This document shows, in pieces, positions 52,696-63,955 of a DNA stretch of 64,000 nt. Every line of letters starts with the position of its first letter. The stretch's first letter is position 1. Location: positions 33,263,937 through 33,327,936 of the forward strand of contig NC_071334.1 in the NCBI RefSeq assembly GCF_027744825.2. The letters are read 5' to 3'. The stretch is from Synchiropus splendidus (Eukaryota > Chordata > Actinopteri > Syngnathiformes > Callionymidae). The notes under the pieces were generated by a model. The model made no database searches, was not told the origin of the DNA, and worked only from the letters and a program-made list of their open reading frames with translations. A program made the position numbers and the translations under genes.

Positions 52696-52806
52696 GTCAT
52701 CATGACAGGTCAGTTCTTAATCGAGCAGTTGGATCCCACCCCAGGGTCCATAGTGATCACACAGAGAACCCTACGAAGGTCAACTTCAGCACACATCAGA
52801 GCAATT

Positions 52807-52878
52807 TGCAATGGCTGGGAATCGAACCCAGGTCAACTGCTTGGAAGGCAGCTATGCTCACCACTATACCACCATTGC
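52807..52878 (-). tRNA. tRNA-Gly(TCC): tRNA-Gly (TCC)
   Basis: 72 nt. Acceptor GCAATGG/CCATTGC pairs fully, the D and T arms are canonical, and the loop cttccaa gives TCC. It is the only intact Gly gene seen and lies 11 kb outside the main cluster. Confidence 0.95.
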
Positions 52879-55480
52879 ACGAGGTGTGAAGATGGTCCGC
52901 AAGTGCCCCCTGGAGGACTGCCGTTTTTTTTGTTTCACGCCTATTTTAATACATTAGCTACATCTGGTGGTAGTAGTATGTCACTGAATTGTCAGCTGCA
53001 AATCTATGGAGAAGTTCTTGAAAATAAAAAATATATATATATAAAGAAAGTGATGCTGCCTCCCCAACAGTAAAAAACCTTCCATGAAAGCACCTGTTGA
53101 AGCAGTTTTCATTCCATTATATTTAGACATGTTTTTATTATATTTATCTATTCTGAATTGTATTCAGTTTTTCCCATTTACTCAACAGATTTTTTTCTTT
53201 AGTGAATTTGATGACGATGACTTGCACCTGGTTCACTGCTGGTTGGACTTCTCGATGACAAATACTTTTGCGATGATCACATGGTTTCATGTCATGTCAC
53301 AAGGTTTTGGTTTGTTCACGTGTAAGTAGATTAAATATGGTTGCTGTTCACAAATGAAATCAAGAGTAATGAATCAGTTCTCTTGAATGGGCCCTGAACC
53401 CGTTTGTTCTGGGAAAGATGGGCCCCGAGATCAAAAAGGTGAAGAACCCCTGTTCAAGGCAATGGCTTCCCTCTCTACGCGGCTGCACAGGATCAAGCCA
53501 AACCTCCGACTTATACGCTGGCGTTGAGATGAGCGGGTGTCAGCACGTTGCCTTTCTTCGACTGGTATGACCAAGTGAATCTCTGTATTTCCTGGATCGT
53601 ATCTTGTCAACTCCTTTTATATTTTTGTTGCTTGGAGCGTTTTGAACTGCACCACCTGGATTTGTTCGTGGACATTTGCCTTTCTTTGCCGCATATCTTG
53701 TGTGTTTGTAGTTTGGACATTAAAAGACTTATTCATATTTCAAGTTAGTTATGCTGGAAGCTTATTTTCTGCTTTTTGGCCTCCCTTTCTCTTGAAAGTG
53801 AGTTGAGCTGTTGAAATTTTAATGAAAAAAGGATTGGATAGAAATGTGAAAGAATGACAAAATGATAGAAATGGAAGATTACTGAATTGAAATGGATGGG
53901 GGAAAAAATGTAAAAATATTTTAGGCCCATGCACTGAACAATGAATGAAAAACAATTTCATGAATGAGAGAAAAAAATGTCTGTTTTGGGTGTCTTTAAT
54001 GGATGGAATGAAAGGATGGATGCCACCCAGATCTTTGTTTCAGATGTTTTAGAAAAACAACAGTTCAACAAAGATTTGGTGAATGAAAAACCCAGGAGAA
54101 ATATGAGCTGCAAGAACACAGATTGTAAATGGTATTTTGAAACAAAGTGGAATAGAACTTATAATAAATGAGAGAAAAAAACTTGGGGAAATGGATTTTA
54201 AAAGACACACTTAAGTGATCATGCTGTAATTAAATACAAATCGGGAGAAGAAAGAATCATCCAACAGGGTGGTATAAGGTGCATGAATGAAGATTAAAAA
54301 AAAATCAAAATGTGTTTGGAAAAGGAGACAAACTTTTAAAGAAAACATAATAGTGTGGTGAGAGGAATTTAAAGGACGTTGGATGCTTTGATTTATTACT
54401 GCAAAAAAGGGAATATGGAAAAGAGGAAGAGGGAATGGAAATTCAAAGAAAGATTTAAGAAAAATAGAGAAAGATATAAACAGAAGAGGGCGAGGAGTAA
54501 TATATGTATAGTATAATATAGCAAAGAGGAATATATTACACTTTAATAAAGGAATTTAGATAAAATAGAAGAAGAGAAATGTAAAGGAGCCATACTAAGG
54601 AGCAAAGCAAGAGTTACATTTGAGGGAGAGAAGTGTGCAAGTTACTTCTTAAGATTGGAAAAGAACAATTTATAGAATTTATAGAAATAGTGAATAAATG
54701 AGGAAAAAATAAATAGAAGCACAGACAAAGACAGACGGTCTTTGGCGGCACACTCCAACGCACAACGAGCTCTCCATCATTCTGTTGTGAAGATGTGTGG
54801 TTAAGTTAGAGTCACATCAGGCATAAAAACAACTCAGTTCAGCATAGATATATAGTGTATATAAAGGATGAGAACGAATCCATGTCATCTCCTCATGTTG
54901 GTAGATGGTCAACACGCTCTACTTGATCATGATTTAATGTCACCATATAGCCCACTGATATCTCCGGACAAATGAGCTGAAACTGGATCATTTCCTACGG
55001 CGCACCTGCACACTGGCGTGCCGCAGTACACTGGTTGAAAAATGCTGTTTGGAAGAAAGATGTTGGGAGGGAAGAGTGATTTCTACTGTGAAATGCTTGG
55101 TGCATGGGGAGAAGCACTGAAGTACAGATTATGAATGTGAAAATACAATTCATCTATAGGTGTTTTTAATAAATAAAGTAAGACTACAAGGACTATTAAT
55201 CATGGATGAACAAGTATGGAATGCCACAGTGTGGAAACTAAAAGGTGCCTTAATATGTACCTGGATTTATGAGTGCACGGGAGTTGATTGAAGAAGTGGA
55301 AGAGTCATGTTTGAGTGAATATTTTGAGAGAATGAAAGAATATCTCAGTGACAGAAGACGAATTGAAAAGATGTTTCTTCCCCATCTGATAATGTGAGAC
55401 CTAAAATGACGCGCTCAGGGACCAGTGACAGAGCACATGTGACAAAAGAGTGGTGGGCAGAAGCGCTTGGATCCAGCGAA
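52879..55480. other. AT-rich non-coding interval
   Basis: Positions 53,800-55,300 are strongly A/T-rich with many gaaag and aaatg runs. I see no conserved ORF, RNA gene or recognisable mobile element. Confidence 0.45.
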
Positions 55481-55499
55481 TTGGTGAGGAAGGGGGGTT

Positions 55500-55743
55500 G
55501 AAAGTGAAAGTAAGAGACGCGCTGCCGCCAACTCGAGCTCGATTCCGGTCTCATTTGAGGGGTGCTGTTCCGTGAAATATTGCCAATCTCTCGTGCTCTC
55601 TCCGACCATCCGGGCGGTGGTGGAACGCACACCTGACACGCTGTTGCGAATCAACACACTGGCGGACATCGGGCACATTGGTGGACTGGAACCACTGAGC
55701 TCCGACATGGTCCCGAGACTCAGCAGCGGAGCCTTACTCACAG
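55500..55743 (+). other. Open frame with possible donor, unrecognised
   Basis: A GC-rich open frame without an upstream ATG reads KYCQSLVLSPTIRAVVERT, then LLRINTLADIGHIGGLEPLS. A possible donor (acag|gtcagt) lies at 55,743. The opposite strand is open over the same region, so coding strand and reality are uncertain. Confidence 0.3.
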
Positions 55744-56072
55744 GTCAGTGACTTGAATTGTTGTGTCTTGTTTATGTTGTGGGTTCAAGATCCACACACT
55801 GATTCTTGAGGGGGAATGTTTTATCTTGATCTCACGCGATCCGCATGTGCACAAGCTCAACTCAACGACACGTGTTCTAGTTCTCCATCACACGTCTTCT
55901 CCCTGTCACGTACTATCAACGCCTTCTACTGCTTGGATGCACCAGTAGCACATCATGCACAAAGGCGTCGCCATAAGCGGAGATTTGAGTTTGAGTTGAA
56001 TTTTGACGCTAACGTGACTGTTACCGGACCCGCTTGATCAGTTCCGAACCGTGGTAAGGAACCTCCGGGTGT

Positions 56073-56474
56073 GTGACTCGCGCTGGTAACAGTATGTTTC
56101 CAAAAGAAAAATCTCCGGGTCTCTGCTTGTCCGACCAAGTTTATTTTGTTCAACAACCAGTTTCAGGTGCCGCGCTCCGACACTCTGTCGCTGACACCCC
56201 TCACGTCAAGACACGCCCCCCGGAGCGAACTGGCAACATGACGTTTGACATTCAGGATCCAAATAGAGACACATTTGTTGACTGTAGTGTTTCGCTAAGA
56301 ATGACCGACCAGGAAGCGTTTATTTTGAACTGTGACGTGTTCGAAATCGACAGCCAACCAATGGCTCTGTCTTGCGCCGAATGTTATAACGGAAATGAGC
56401 GCAGCAGCGTCTTTGTTAAGACATGTGCGTTTGAGTTAGTCAGCATCAAAGCACGTTCTCTCCCCTGGAAGTGA
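56073..56474 (+). CDS. Hypothetical protein, 133 codons
   Basis: I do not recognise this ORF. It has no signal peptide or TM segment. The second half (FDIQDPNRDTFVDCSVSLRM, then FILNCDVFEIDSQ) has alternating hydrophobic residues and five Cys, and could be a beta-rich domain. The upstream flank at 55,950-56,060 is GC-richer than its surroundings. It could be an exon of a multi-exon gene together with 55,500-55,743. Confidence 0.35.
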   Translation: MTRAGNSMFPKEKSPGLCLSDQVYFVQQPVSGAALRHSVADTPHVKTRPPERTGNMTFDIQDPNRDTFVDCSVSLRMTDQEAFILNCDVFEIDSQPMALSCAECYNGNERSSVFVKTCAFELVSIKARSLPWK

Positions 56475-57540
56475 CCTGTAGGCCAGTGCCACGCAGTGTT
56501 CTGAAATAAGGCGGCAAAGCTTAACATGGAGGATTTAAGGACGACCATGGGCAATTTGTGTCAGAGCACACAAGAACCTCAAAAATAAAATAAATTAAAA
56601 CAAGCGATGGTGGCGTGCTGCCGCCGTTTAAATGAGAGCCCCCATGCCTTCAGAAAAATGATCTCTTTTAAAGGTAAAATCTTATTAAAAGACACGTGGA
56701 AACATCGAAACATGTGGAAGACAAATGGACCAATAGAGTCCACAGTCCAAATACACAAGGGGGAGGTGTTGGGGGCTGCCTTTTTTTTTAGTCTTAGCCA
56801 TGTGCAATTTATATATATATATAGTATTTTATTCATTGAGCTTGTTTTGATCTTGTCACCTCTGATGGTGTCTTTGATCTCAAATATTCCTCGGCACTGG
56901 TCATTTCCAAAGAACATCATGCTCTATTACTGTGTCGGGGTCTGACCGCCTCAAACGTGTGTTTCTCTAAATGAGAAAGAAACAATATTAGCACAGACAT
57001 GTGGAAACAGAAGGAGAGTTAGAGGTGGTTCAATAGACAATATTGATTTTGGCTTTGCTCCTGTATAAATGAAGACACAATCCCCCACATAAAACAGAAA
57101 AAAACAAACGTGGGAAGAGACTGATGGATATTGTGTGAGTCACGTGATCATGAAGCTAAAACACTGATCAAGGGACAGATGGAACAGTGGTGAGGTTATT
57201 AGACATGGTTGGATCATTGGATTCTGATGGAAATGTCCGCTGCACTGGTCCATCATGAAGATCAAAACCCTTCATGTAAGTCTCCTGCTGAAGTGGAGTC
57301 TTCATGTTGTGTTCAAACTGCAAAAGTGAAATTTCTCCACTGTGGGACTACTGAAGGCCATCTAATCTCATCTAAGCAGCAGTGAGGAGGGTTCTGGGGA
57401 GAGGGACGCCTGGGCTTCTTTGCTCTGGTGCTGCCCCCGCGACCCAACCACAGATCAGTTGTGGAGAATAGAAGATGGAAGGAGCTTTTCTTTGAGAGTC
57501 TCATAGTCTTGTTGTGTTTGTGTGAAGGTGAAGCCTCTGC
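56475..57540. other. Non-coding upstream of the NLR gene
   Basis: It holds a TA-dinucleotide run (56,813) and a 43-bp sequence at 56,745-56,787 that recurs at 58,369. No gene is recognised. Confidence 0.45.
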
Positions 57541-57603
57541 TGAGTCAGGGCTCAGAGAGGACGGAGACCCCGCCTCTGTACGACCTGGGACCAGAGCTCT
57601 GAG
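57541..57603 (+). CDS. NLRC3-like: NLRC3-like gene, candidate 5' exon
   Basis: A short open stretch (around REDGDPASVRPGTRAL) ends in ag|gtgaga with the same phase-2 donor as the later exons, and resembles the acidic opening exon of fish NLRC3-like genes. The start codon and left boundary are not resolved. Confidence 0.4.
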
Positions 57604-57692
57604 GTGAGATGAAGACCTCCAAGACTGTGCTCCATGTCAGAGCTCCGATCTCTCCTCTATTCCTCATTCTTGCTGCGACTTCTGTGTTGAAG

Positions 57693-57821
57693 ATCTAAGC
57701 TGCATCCCGAACCACTTGGACCTGGACCTGGACCTGGACCCAGCTGTGTGTCTCTGAAGAGTTATTTGTCAATGGGGACAAGGATTGACTTCAGAGGAGG
57801 AGCAGAGTCTTCAGGTCTGAG
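57693..57821 (+). CDS. NLRC3-like: NLRC3-like gene, N-terminal repeat exon 1
   Basis: A 129-nt exon with both borders in phase 2 (gaag acceptor, ctgag|gtgag donor). It reads HPEPLGPGPGPGPSCVSLKS, then SMGTRIDFRGGAESSGLR. The Pro-Gly run comes from a (ggacct)n microrepeat. The PSCVSLKS core followed by a short linker is the hallmark repeat exon at the N-terminus of teleost NLR-C genes. Confidence 0.7.
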
Positions 57822-58592
57822 GTGAGAGGGTTCAAGTGTGAGACTCTCAGGTCCACACGGACGCAGGGACTCATTGAAAACAGAGATGGGTCTCCTTATG
57901 AGCAGGACAGTGACCAGGTCCACACCTGCACACGTGTCAAATCACTTCTGTCCACTCCGCAATGCAGTGACTCGCCACACCATTATTAAAATGAAGCGGA
58001 CACATGGAAACGGACATACATACAATTAACCAGTGCTTAGTCCTGTTCAGGGTTGCGGGGAGTGCTGGAGCCTATCCCAGCAGTCATGGGCGAGAGGCGG
58101 GAATACACCCAACTTGTGTGAGAAAAATAACACATCTTGGAAGTAGGTATGATCATTGTGGTTTTCAGTGTGTTTTAAGAACCAGACCAGGTAAAGAGTG
58201 AGTGGCCACCCTCATTGTCGCCTCAACTTGCTGACAGCCATGTGGCGTGTCTGTACAGCACTGACAAAACTGCACAAAACAAAACAACAAACTTCGTACA
58301 GTGAGGAAGCGCCTCTAATACTGTATGCTACAGGACTTAATTTGAATTGCCATGAAAACATGCCGTGAGTCCAAATAGACAAGGGGGAGGTGTTAGGGGG
58401 CTGCCTTTTTTATGAGCCTGGACTCAAATAACTCCACGTACCACACACACCACAATACAGGACCTCAAATGCTGGTGTTCACAGTGGTTTAGAGTGGGAC
58501 AGGTACAGGGGTGTGAGGACATCTAGTGGTCAGATGGTGAATAGCACGACGGAGACAGACGGCAGAGTTGATCAGAGTTGTGTTTTCGTCAG

Positions 58593-58703
58593 GGTCCGTC
58601 AGGAGGAACCAGAAGAGTGTGGACTCTGCTGGGACTCTCTGAAGAGTGACTCCTCCAAGGAGTGGGGTATTAACTTCCAAGCTGGACCGGAGTCATCAGA
58701 GAG
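58593..58703 (+). CDS. NLRC3-like: NLRC3-like gene, N-terminal repeat exon 2
   Basis: A 111-nt phase-2 exon (tttcgtcag acceptor, cagag|gtgag donor) reading VRQEEPEECGLCWDSLKSDS and INFQAGPESSER. It aligns with exon 1 around the SLKS core, which shows tandem exon duplication. About 770 bp of intron lies before it. Confidence 0.7.
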
Positions 58704-59338
58704 GTGAGATGATGTTCCTCCAGGTTCATGCTCTTCTTGTGATGGAACGGCATCATATGGCGTGGTTCGAACCATATGCTAGATCCACACTGAGACTATA
58801 CACTGCCATAGTGGGAGTGAAAGTGCGGAACCCACTGACGAAGGAAATGAAAAACCTTTTTCAAGCAAATGACACAAAAAACAAAAACTGAGATTATTCT
58901 AGAGAATAGACCGTAAAGGTCAAAATAAACAATTGTTTAATCTACCCACAAAAATCTAAATAAATACACAGACACACACAAGTTCACACAGCCACTGATC
59001 TGAAAATAGGGAAAGTGGGATTATGGGGAAGACATCATAAGAAGTGGTCTTCACTCTGCTCCTTTTCAATCTCTGTATCATGTATGTATCATGAGTGATA
59101 TACAGTAATAGTGACAAAACAGTCATATGATGTCACGTTTGAAATGTCTTTATCTTTATCTGTAATATACAGATAAATAAACATTCGTCAATAAACATTC
59201 ATTCATTCATTCAGTCATTGTCCTGTCTGGAAGTCTAGGAGGAACAATCATGTTACAGTAGATTGTCTCCACACTGATGTTCAGAACTTTCAACACAACA
59301 TGAGCGTATTGACAGACAGACTCACATTTTCTCCTCAG
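58704..59338 (+). other. NLRC3-like intron
   Basis: Intron between repeat exon 2 and the pre-NACHT exon. It has an 81-codon ORF at its start (58,646-58,891) that overlaps the exon in another frame and is not supported, and a (ttca)n stretch at about 59,198. Confidence 0.55.
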
Positions 59339-59408
59339 AGTGGATCATCAAAGCACAGAGCTTCTCAGTGGTCAGCAATATCTCTCACATCTGGACTCCA
59401 CACGGCAG
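59339..59408 (+). CDS. NLRC3-like: NLRC3-like gene, pre-NACHT exon
   Basis: A 70-nt exon after ctcctcag reading VDHQSTELLSGQQYLSHLDS and TRQ, ending at cag|gtatga. It corresponds to the segment that in related genes leads into the FISNA domain without an intron. An 82-bp GT-AG gap separates it from the next exon; whether this is a new small intron or a disruption is open. Confidence 0.55.
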
Positions 59409-59490
59409 GTATGAACATGAACAAGTGAATGTTCTCATCTGAGAGGTTCCTGCTGCCGAGTCCCAACTCAGCTTGATGATTCTGTTCCAG

Positions 59491-61355
59491 TTGCTGGTGG
59501 TGAAAGTCCTTTGCAGTGAGAGCAGAGTAAGACGTGCTGCAGAGTGCGCCGGACAACTGAAGAGGAGCCTGCAGAAGAAGTTCCACAGAGTGTTTGAGGG
59601 AGTTGCTGAAGCAGGAACCTCTGCCCCTCTGAATCAGATCTACACAGAGCTCTACATCACTGAGGGGGGCACAGACCAGGTCAACCAGGAGCACGAGGTC
59701 CGCCAGATCGAAGTAGCAACCAGGAAGCAGACCAGACCAGAAAATACCATCAGACTAGAAGACCTCTTTCAACGTTCACATGACACAGACAGTCCAATCA
59801 GGAGCCTGCTGACAAAAGGCGTGGCTGGCATTGGGAAGACCCTCCTGACACAGAAGCTGACTCTGGACTGGGCTGAAGACAAAGCACACCAGAACTTCCA
59901 GCTCATGTTTCCTTTCACCTTCAGAGAGCTGAACCTGCTGAAAGAGAAGCAGTTGAGTTTGGTGGAACTTGTTCATCTCTTCTTTCCTGAAACCAAAGAA
60001 ACAGGACTCAGCAGCTTTGAAGGAGTCCAGGTTCTGTTCATCTTGGACGGTCTGGACGAGTGTCGACTCCCTCTGGACTTCAACAGTCGGGTCCTGACAG
60101 AAGCTACAGAGTCCACCTCAGTAAACGTCCTGCTGACCAACCTCATCAGGGGGAAGCTGCTGCCCTCAGCTCACCTCTGGATGACCACACGACCTGCTGC
60201 AGTCAATCAGATCCCTCCTGAGTGTGTGGACATGGTGACAGAGGTCAGGGGGTTCACTGACCTCCAGAAGGAGGAGTACTTCAGGAAGAGGTTCAGAGAT
60301 GAGGAGCAGACCACCATCATCTCTCACATCAGGAGCTCACGAAGCCTCTACATCATGTGTCACATCCCCATCTTCTGCTGGATCACTGCCACAGTTCTGG
60401 AGGACATGTTGAAGAGCAGAGAGACCAGAGAGCTGCCCAAGACCCTGACTGAGATGTACATCCACTTCCTGGTGGTTCAGTCCAAAGTGAGAAAGCTCAA
60501 GTACCATGGAGGAGCTGGGACAGACAGCGTTTGGGATCCTGAGAGCAGGAAGATGATGGAGTGTCTGGGAAAACTGGCTTTTGAGCAGTTGCAGAAAGGA
60601 AACTTGATCTTCTATGAATCAGACCTCACCGAGTGTGGCATCGACATCACAGCTGCTTCAGTTTATTCAGGAGTGTTGACTCAGATCTTTAAAGAGGAGA
60701 GAGGACTGTACCAGGACAAGGTCTTCTGCTTCATCCACCTGAGTCTCCAGGAGTTTCTGGCTGCTCTTCATGTCCACCTGAAGTTCTTCAACTCTGGAGT
60801 GAACCTACTGCATTCACAGCAAACAAACAGAAAAAGGAACAAACATCACATCAAACAGTTCTACCAGACAGCAACACGTGTTGCTTTACAAAGCCCAAAC
60901 GGACATCTGGACTTGTTCCTGCGTTTCCTTCTGGGTCTTTCTCTGCAGTCCAGCCAGAGACTCCTTCCAGGTTTGTTGACCCTGACAGGAAGTTGCTTCT
61001 GGACCCACCAGGACACAGCAGAGCTCATCAAGGAGAAAATAAGGGAGAAAGTGTCTCCAGAGAGAATCATCAATCTGTTCCACTGTCTGAGTGAAGTAAA
61101 GGACACTTCTCTGATGGAGGAGGTCCAACAGCAGCTGAGATCAGGACGTCTCTCCACAGATCAACTGTCTCCTGCTCAATGGTCCACCCTGGCCTTCATC
61201 TTACTGTCCTCAGAGGAAGATCTGAGTGTGTTTAACCTGAAGAATTACTTTACTCCAGAGAATGATCCACGCGCGTATGTCCTGAAGAAATACCCTCTGT
61301 CAGAAGAGGCTCTTGAGAGGCTGCTGCCAGTGGTCCAAGCTTCAAAACACGTTCT
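59491..61355 (+). CDS. NLRC3-like: NLRC3-like gene, FISNA-NACHT exon
   Basis: One 1.86-kb exon. FISNA: LKRSLQKKFHRVFEGVAEAG and NQIYTELYITEGG. NACHT: Walker A GVAGIGKT (116-123 counted from the ATG at 59,473), Walker B LFILDGLDECR (188-198), the sensor-like WMTTRPAA, then the NOD2-like helical region RGFTDLQKEEYFRKRF and FIHLSLQEFLAALHV. The product would be a cytosolic nucleotide-binding innate sensor or regulator. The donor ct|gtaagt is at 61,356. The exon is open throughout; the first exon-border choice (ttccag at 59,490) is inferred. Confidence 0.9.
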
Positions 61356-61866
61356 GTAAGTAGATCAGACAGAGGAACCTGAAACATCTGTGATGATGTG
61401 AACTAGGGCTATTTTGATATACCAGCGTTAAAGATAATGAGATGACTTTGCACATGTCAAGTTGACAGGAATTCCGATTGATCACAACACGTGCGGCGTC
61501 TGCCATTCTGAGCCTTGATCCTCTCAAAGTTTGATCTCCTCATCTTTGCTTAGCTTCAGAACACCGCTCTCTGTCATCATCATGGCAGAACGCAGTGAGT
61601 GATGGTTCTTATGAACGACAGACAGAGTGAGTTGCATGAGCTGGGAAAGTAACTGTTCCAGTCAGGTCCTCAGTGATGACAGCATTGGAGTTGAGTGTTT
61701 TCTTTCCCTTGGGAACTGGAGGGAAAACACAACATGAAGATCAAGATGACTGCTCCATTATAAATTTCATTTTGCTCCATGTAATGATAATATTGTTAAT
61801 GTGACATTTTTTGTTATTGAAAAAAGGCAAACATGAATGTATAATTTCTTTATTCATTTTATTCAG

Positions 61867-62043
61867 ACTGAGCCGGTGTGGACTGTCAGAGAGAAGTGGT
61901 TCCCTTCTGTCCTCAGTCCTCAGCTCTCCGTCCTCTAGTCTGACTCAACTGGACCTGAGCTACAACAAGAACCTGAAGGATTCAGGAGTGGAGCTGCTGT
62001 CTGCTGGACTGAAGAGTCCACACTGTCACCTGGAGACTCTCAG
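61867..62043 (+). CDS. NLRC3-like: NLRC3-like gene, LRR exon 1
   Basis: 177-nt phase-2 exon (ttattcag acceptor, ctcag|gtcag donor). It encodes one ribonuclease-inhibitor-type LRR pair: [31 protein letters not shown], and [19 protein letters not shown]. Such exons occur in arrays in this family. Confidence 0.88.
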
Positions 62044-62510
62044 GTCAGAACACATCATCTGTCCAGCTTCAGAGCTGAAATGAAAGTCAGAGGTGGAGAC
62101 TCCAGCTTCAGAGTCATCAGTTTGCCTGCAGTTTGCACTTCTGTGAGCTTTGTTGTGCCGACCAAATCACAAATAAATGAAACGATCCCTTCAACGGTTG
62201 TTCTGATGACCACTGTCACACACCTTTAGTCTGTAGTCTACTCAACAGCGCCCTCTGGTGCTGATATCCTCAGCATGGGGACTGTAAAGTGAAATTGTTG
62301 AGGGAGACAGTTCCTGTCTGGCAGGATCAGCACCAAGTGAAGGGGTGGACTCTGATCATTTTAGATTGTAAATCACGACAGAAGGGTCCTCACTTCATCA
62401 GACCTGCTTCTCCACATATTACTGTTCAAACAGGGTCCAGAGCATGGAGTCTTGTCAAAGTAGAGGACTGAAAAAGTCTCACTTGTTGATGACACTTGTC
62501 TCTTTCACAG
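62044..62510 (+). other. NLRC3-like intron between LRR exons
   Basis: 467-bp intron. It has a short palindrome-free AT-balanced sequence; no RNA gene is seen. Confidence 0.7.
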
Positions 62511-62687
62511 CCTGAGCTACTGTGGACTGTCAGAGAGAAGTGGTTCCCTTCTGTCCTCAGTCCTCAGCTCTCCGTCCTCTAGTCTGACTCAACTGGACCT
62601 GAGTCAGAACTACACTCTGAAGGATCCAGGAGTGGAGCTGCTGTCTGTTGGACTGAAGAGTCCACACTGTCACCTGAAGACTCTCAG
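62511..62687 (+). CDS. NLRC3-like: NLRC3-like gene, LRR exon 2
   Basis: 177-nt phase-2 exon (tttcacag acceptor, ctcag|gtcag donor), nearly identical to LRR exon 1 over its first two thirds ([16 protein letters not shown]) and differing at TQLDLSQNYTLKDPG. It is a recent exon duplicate. Further LRR exons and any B30.2 domain would lie beyond the window. Confidence 0.88.
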
Positions 62688-62747
62688 GTCAGAATATGTT
62701 ATGTTTGCCGTTCCAGAGCTTGATAACAGAGACTGCATCCACCATTT

Positions 62748-63952
62748 ATACTCAAAATTAAGGTGGAAAAATACACTACAGGCTGATCTTATCCCTTTTG
62801 AACAAGTCAAAATGAAGCTCAGTAGTGTGTGTGGCAACGGATGTTCTCCTGAAGGATCTCCTCCCAGACCTCGACTAAAGCATCGGCCAACTCCTGGACA
62901 GTCTGTGGTGCTACTTGGCGTTGGTGGATGGAGCGAGACATGATGTCACAGATGTGCTCAATTGGATTCAGGTCTGGCGAATGGGCGGGCCAGTCCATAA
63001 CATCAATGCCTTCGTGTTGCAGGATCTGCTGACACACTCCAGGCACATGAGGTCTTGCATTCGGAGCAAGGAGTCACAATCGATCTGAGAACCTCATCTC
63101 TGTGCCTAATGGCAGTCAGGCTACCTCTGGCGAGCACTTGGAGAGCTGCTGAAACCCCACACCATTACTGACCCACTGCCAGACTGGTCATGCTGGAGGT
63201 TTCTGCAGACAGCAGAACGTTCTCCATGACGTCTCCAGACTCTGTCACGTCTGTCACATGTGCTCAGTGTGAACCTGCTTTCATCTGAAGACTCTGAAGA
63301 GCACAGGGCGCCAGTGGCAAATGCGTCTGCACGGTGTTGGGCTGTCAGCACAACCCCCACCTGTGGATGTCGGGGGCTCATACCACCCTCGTGGAGTCTG
63401 TTTCTGACTGTTCGAGCAGACACGTGCACATTTGTGGCCTGCTGGAGCTCATTTGGCAGGACTCTGGCAGTGTTCCTCCTGTTCCTCCTTGCACAAAGAA
63501 GGAGGTAGTGGTCCTGCTGCTGGGTTGTTGCCCTCCCATGGCCTCCTCCATGTCTCCTGCTGTACTGGCCTGTCTCCTGGTAGCGCCTACATGCTCTGGA
63601 CCCTCCGCTGACAGACACAGCAAACCTTCTTGCCACAGCTGGCACAGATGTGTCGTCCTGGATGAGCTGCACTACCTCAGCCACTTGTGTGGGTTGTAGA
63701 CTCCATCTCATGCTACCAGGAGAATGAAAGCACTGAGAAGTGGTCTGTGGTCACCACCTGCAGAACCACTCCTTCATTGGGTGTGTCTTGCCAATTGCCT
63801 ATAATTTCCACCTGTTGTCTATTCCTTTGTCACAACAGCATGGGAAATTGATTGTCAATGAATGTTGCTTCCTCAGTGGTCAGTTCGATTTCACAGAAGT
63901 GTGCTTGACTTGGAGTTTCATTGTGTTGTTTAAGTGTTCCCTCTATTTTTTG

Positions 63953-63955
<3 letters not shown>
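62748..63955 (-). mobile_element. Tc1-like DNA transposon, degraded
   Basis: It reads from 63,955 towards 62,748. The right end on this strand is cctcaaaaaatagagggaac; the left end keeps a decayed version (tatactcaaaattaagg). The transposase lies between. It sits in the intron after LRR exon 2 of the NLR gene, in opposite orientation. Confidence 0.88.
62819..63711 (-). pseudogene. Tc1-like transposase, broken
   Basis: The N-terminal paired-like HTH is visible ([20 protein letters not shown] and [20 protein letters not shown]), then [20 protein letters not shown], the first catalytic Asp region, and [12 protein letters not shown] deletion of about 100 bp near 63,070 removes the second Asp region. 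The C-terminal part has WPAHSPDLNPIEH with the position of the last catalytic residue. Frameshifts separate the two halves. Confidence 0.88.
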
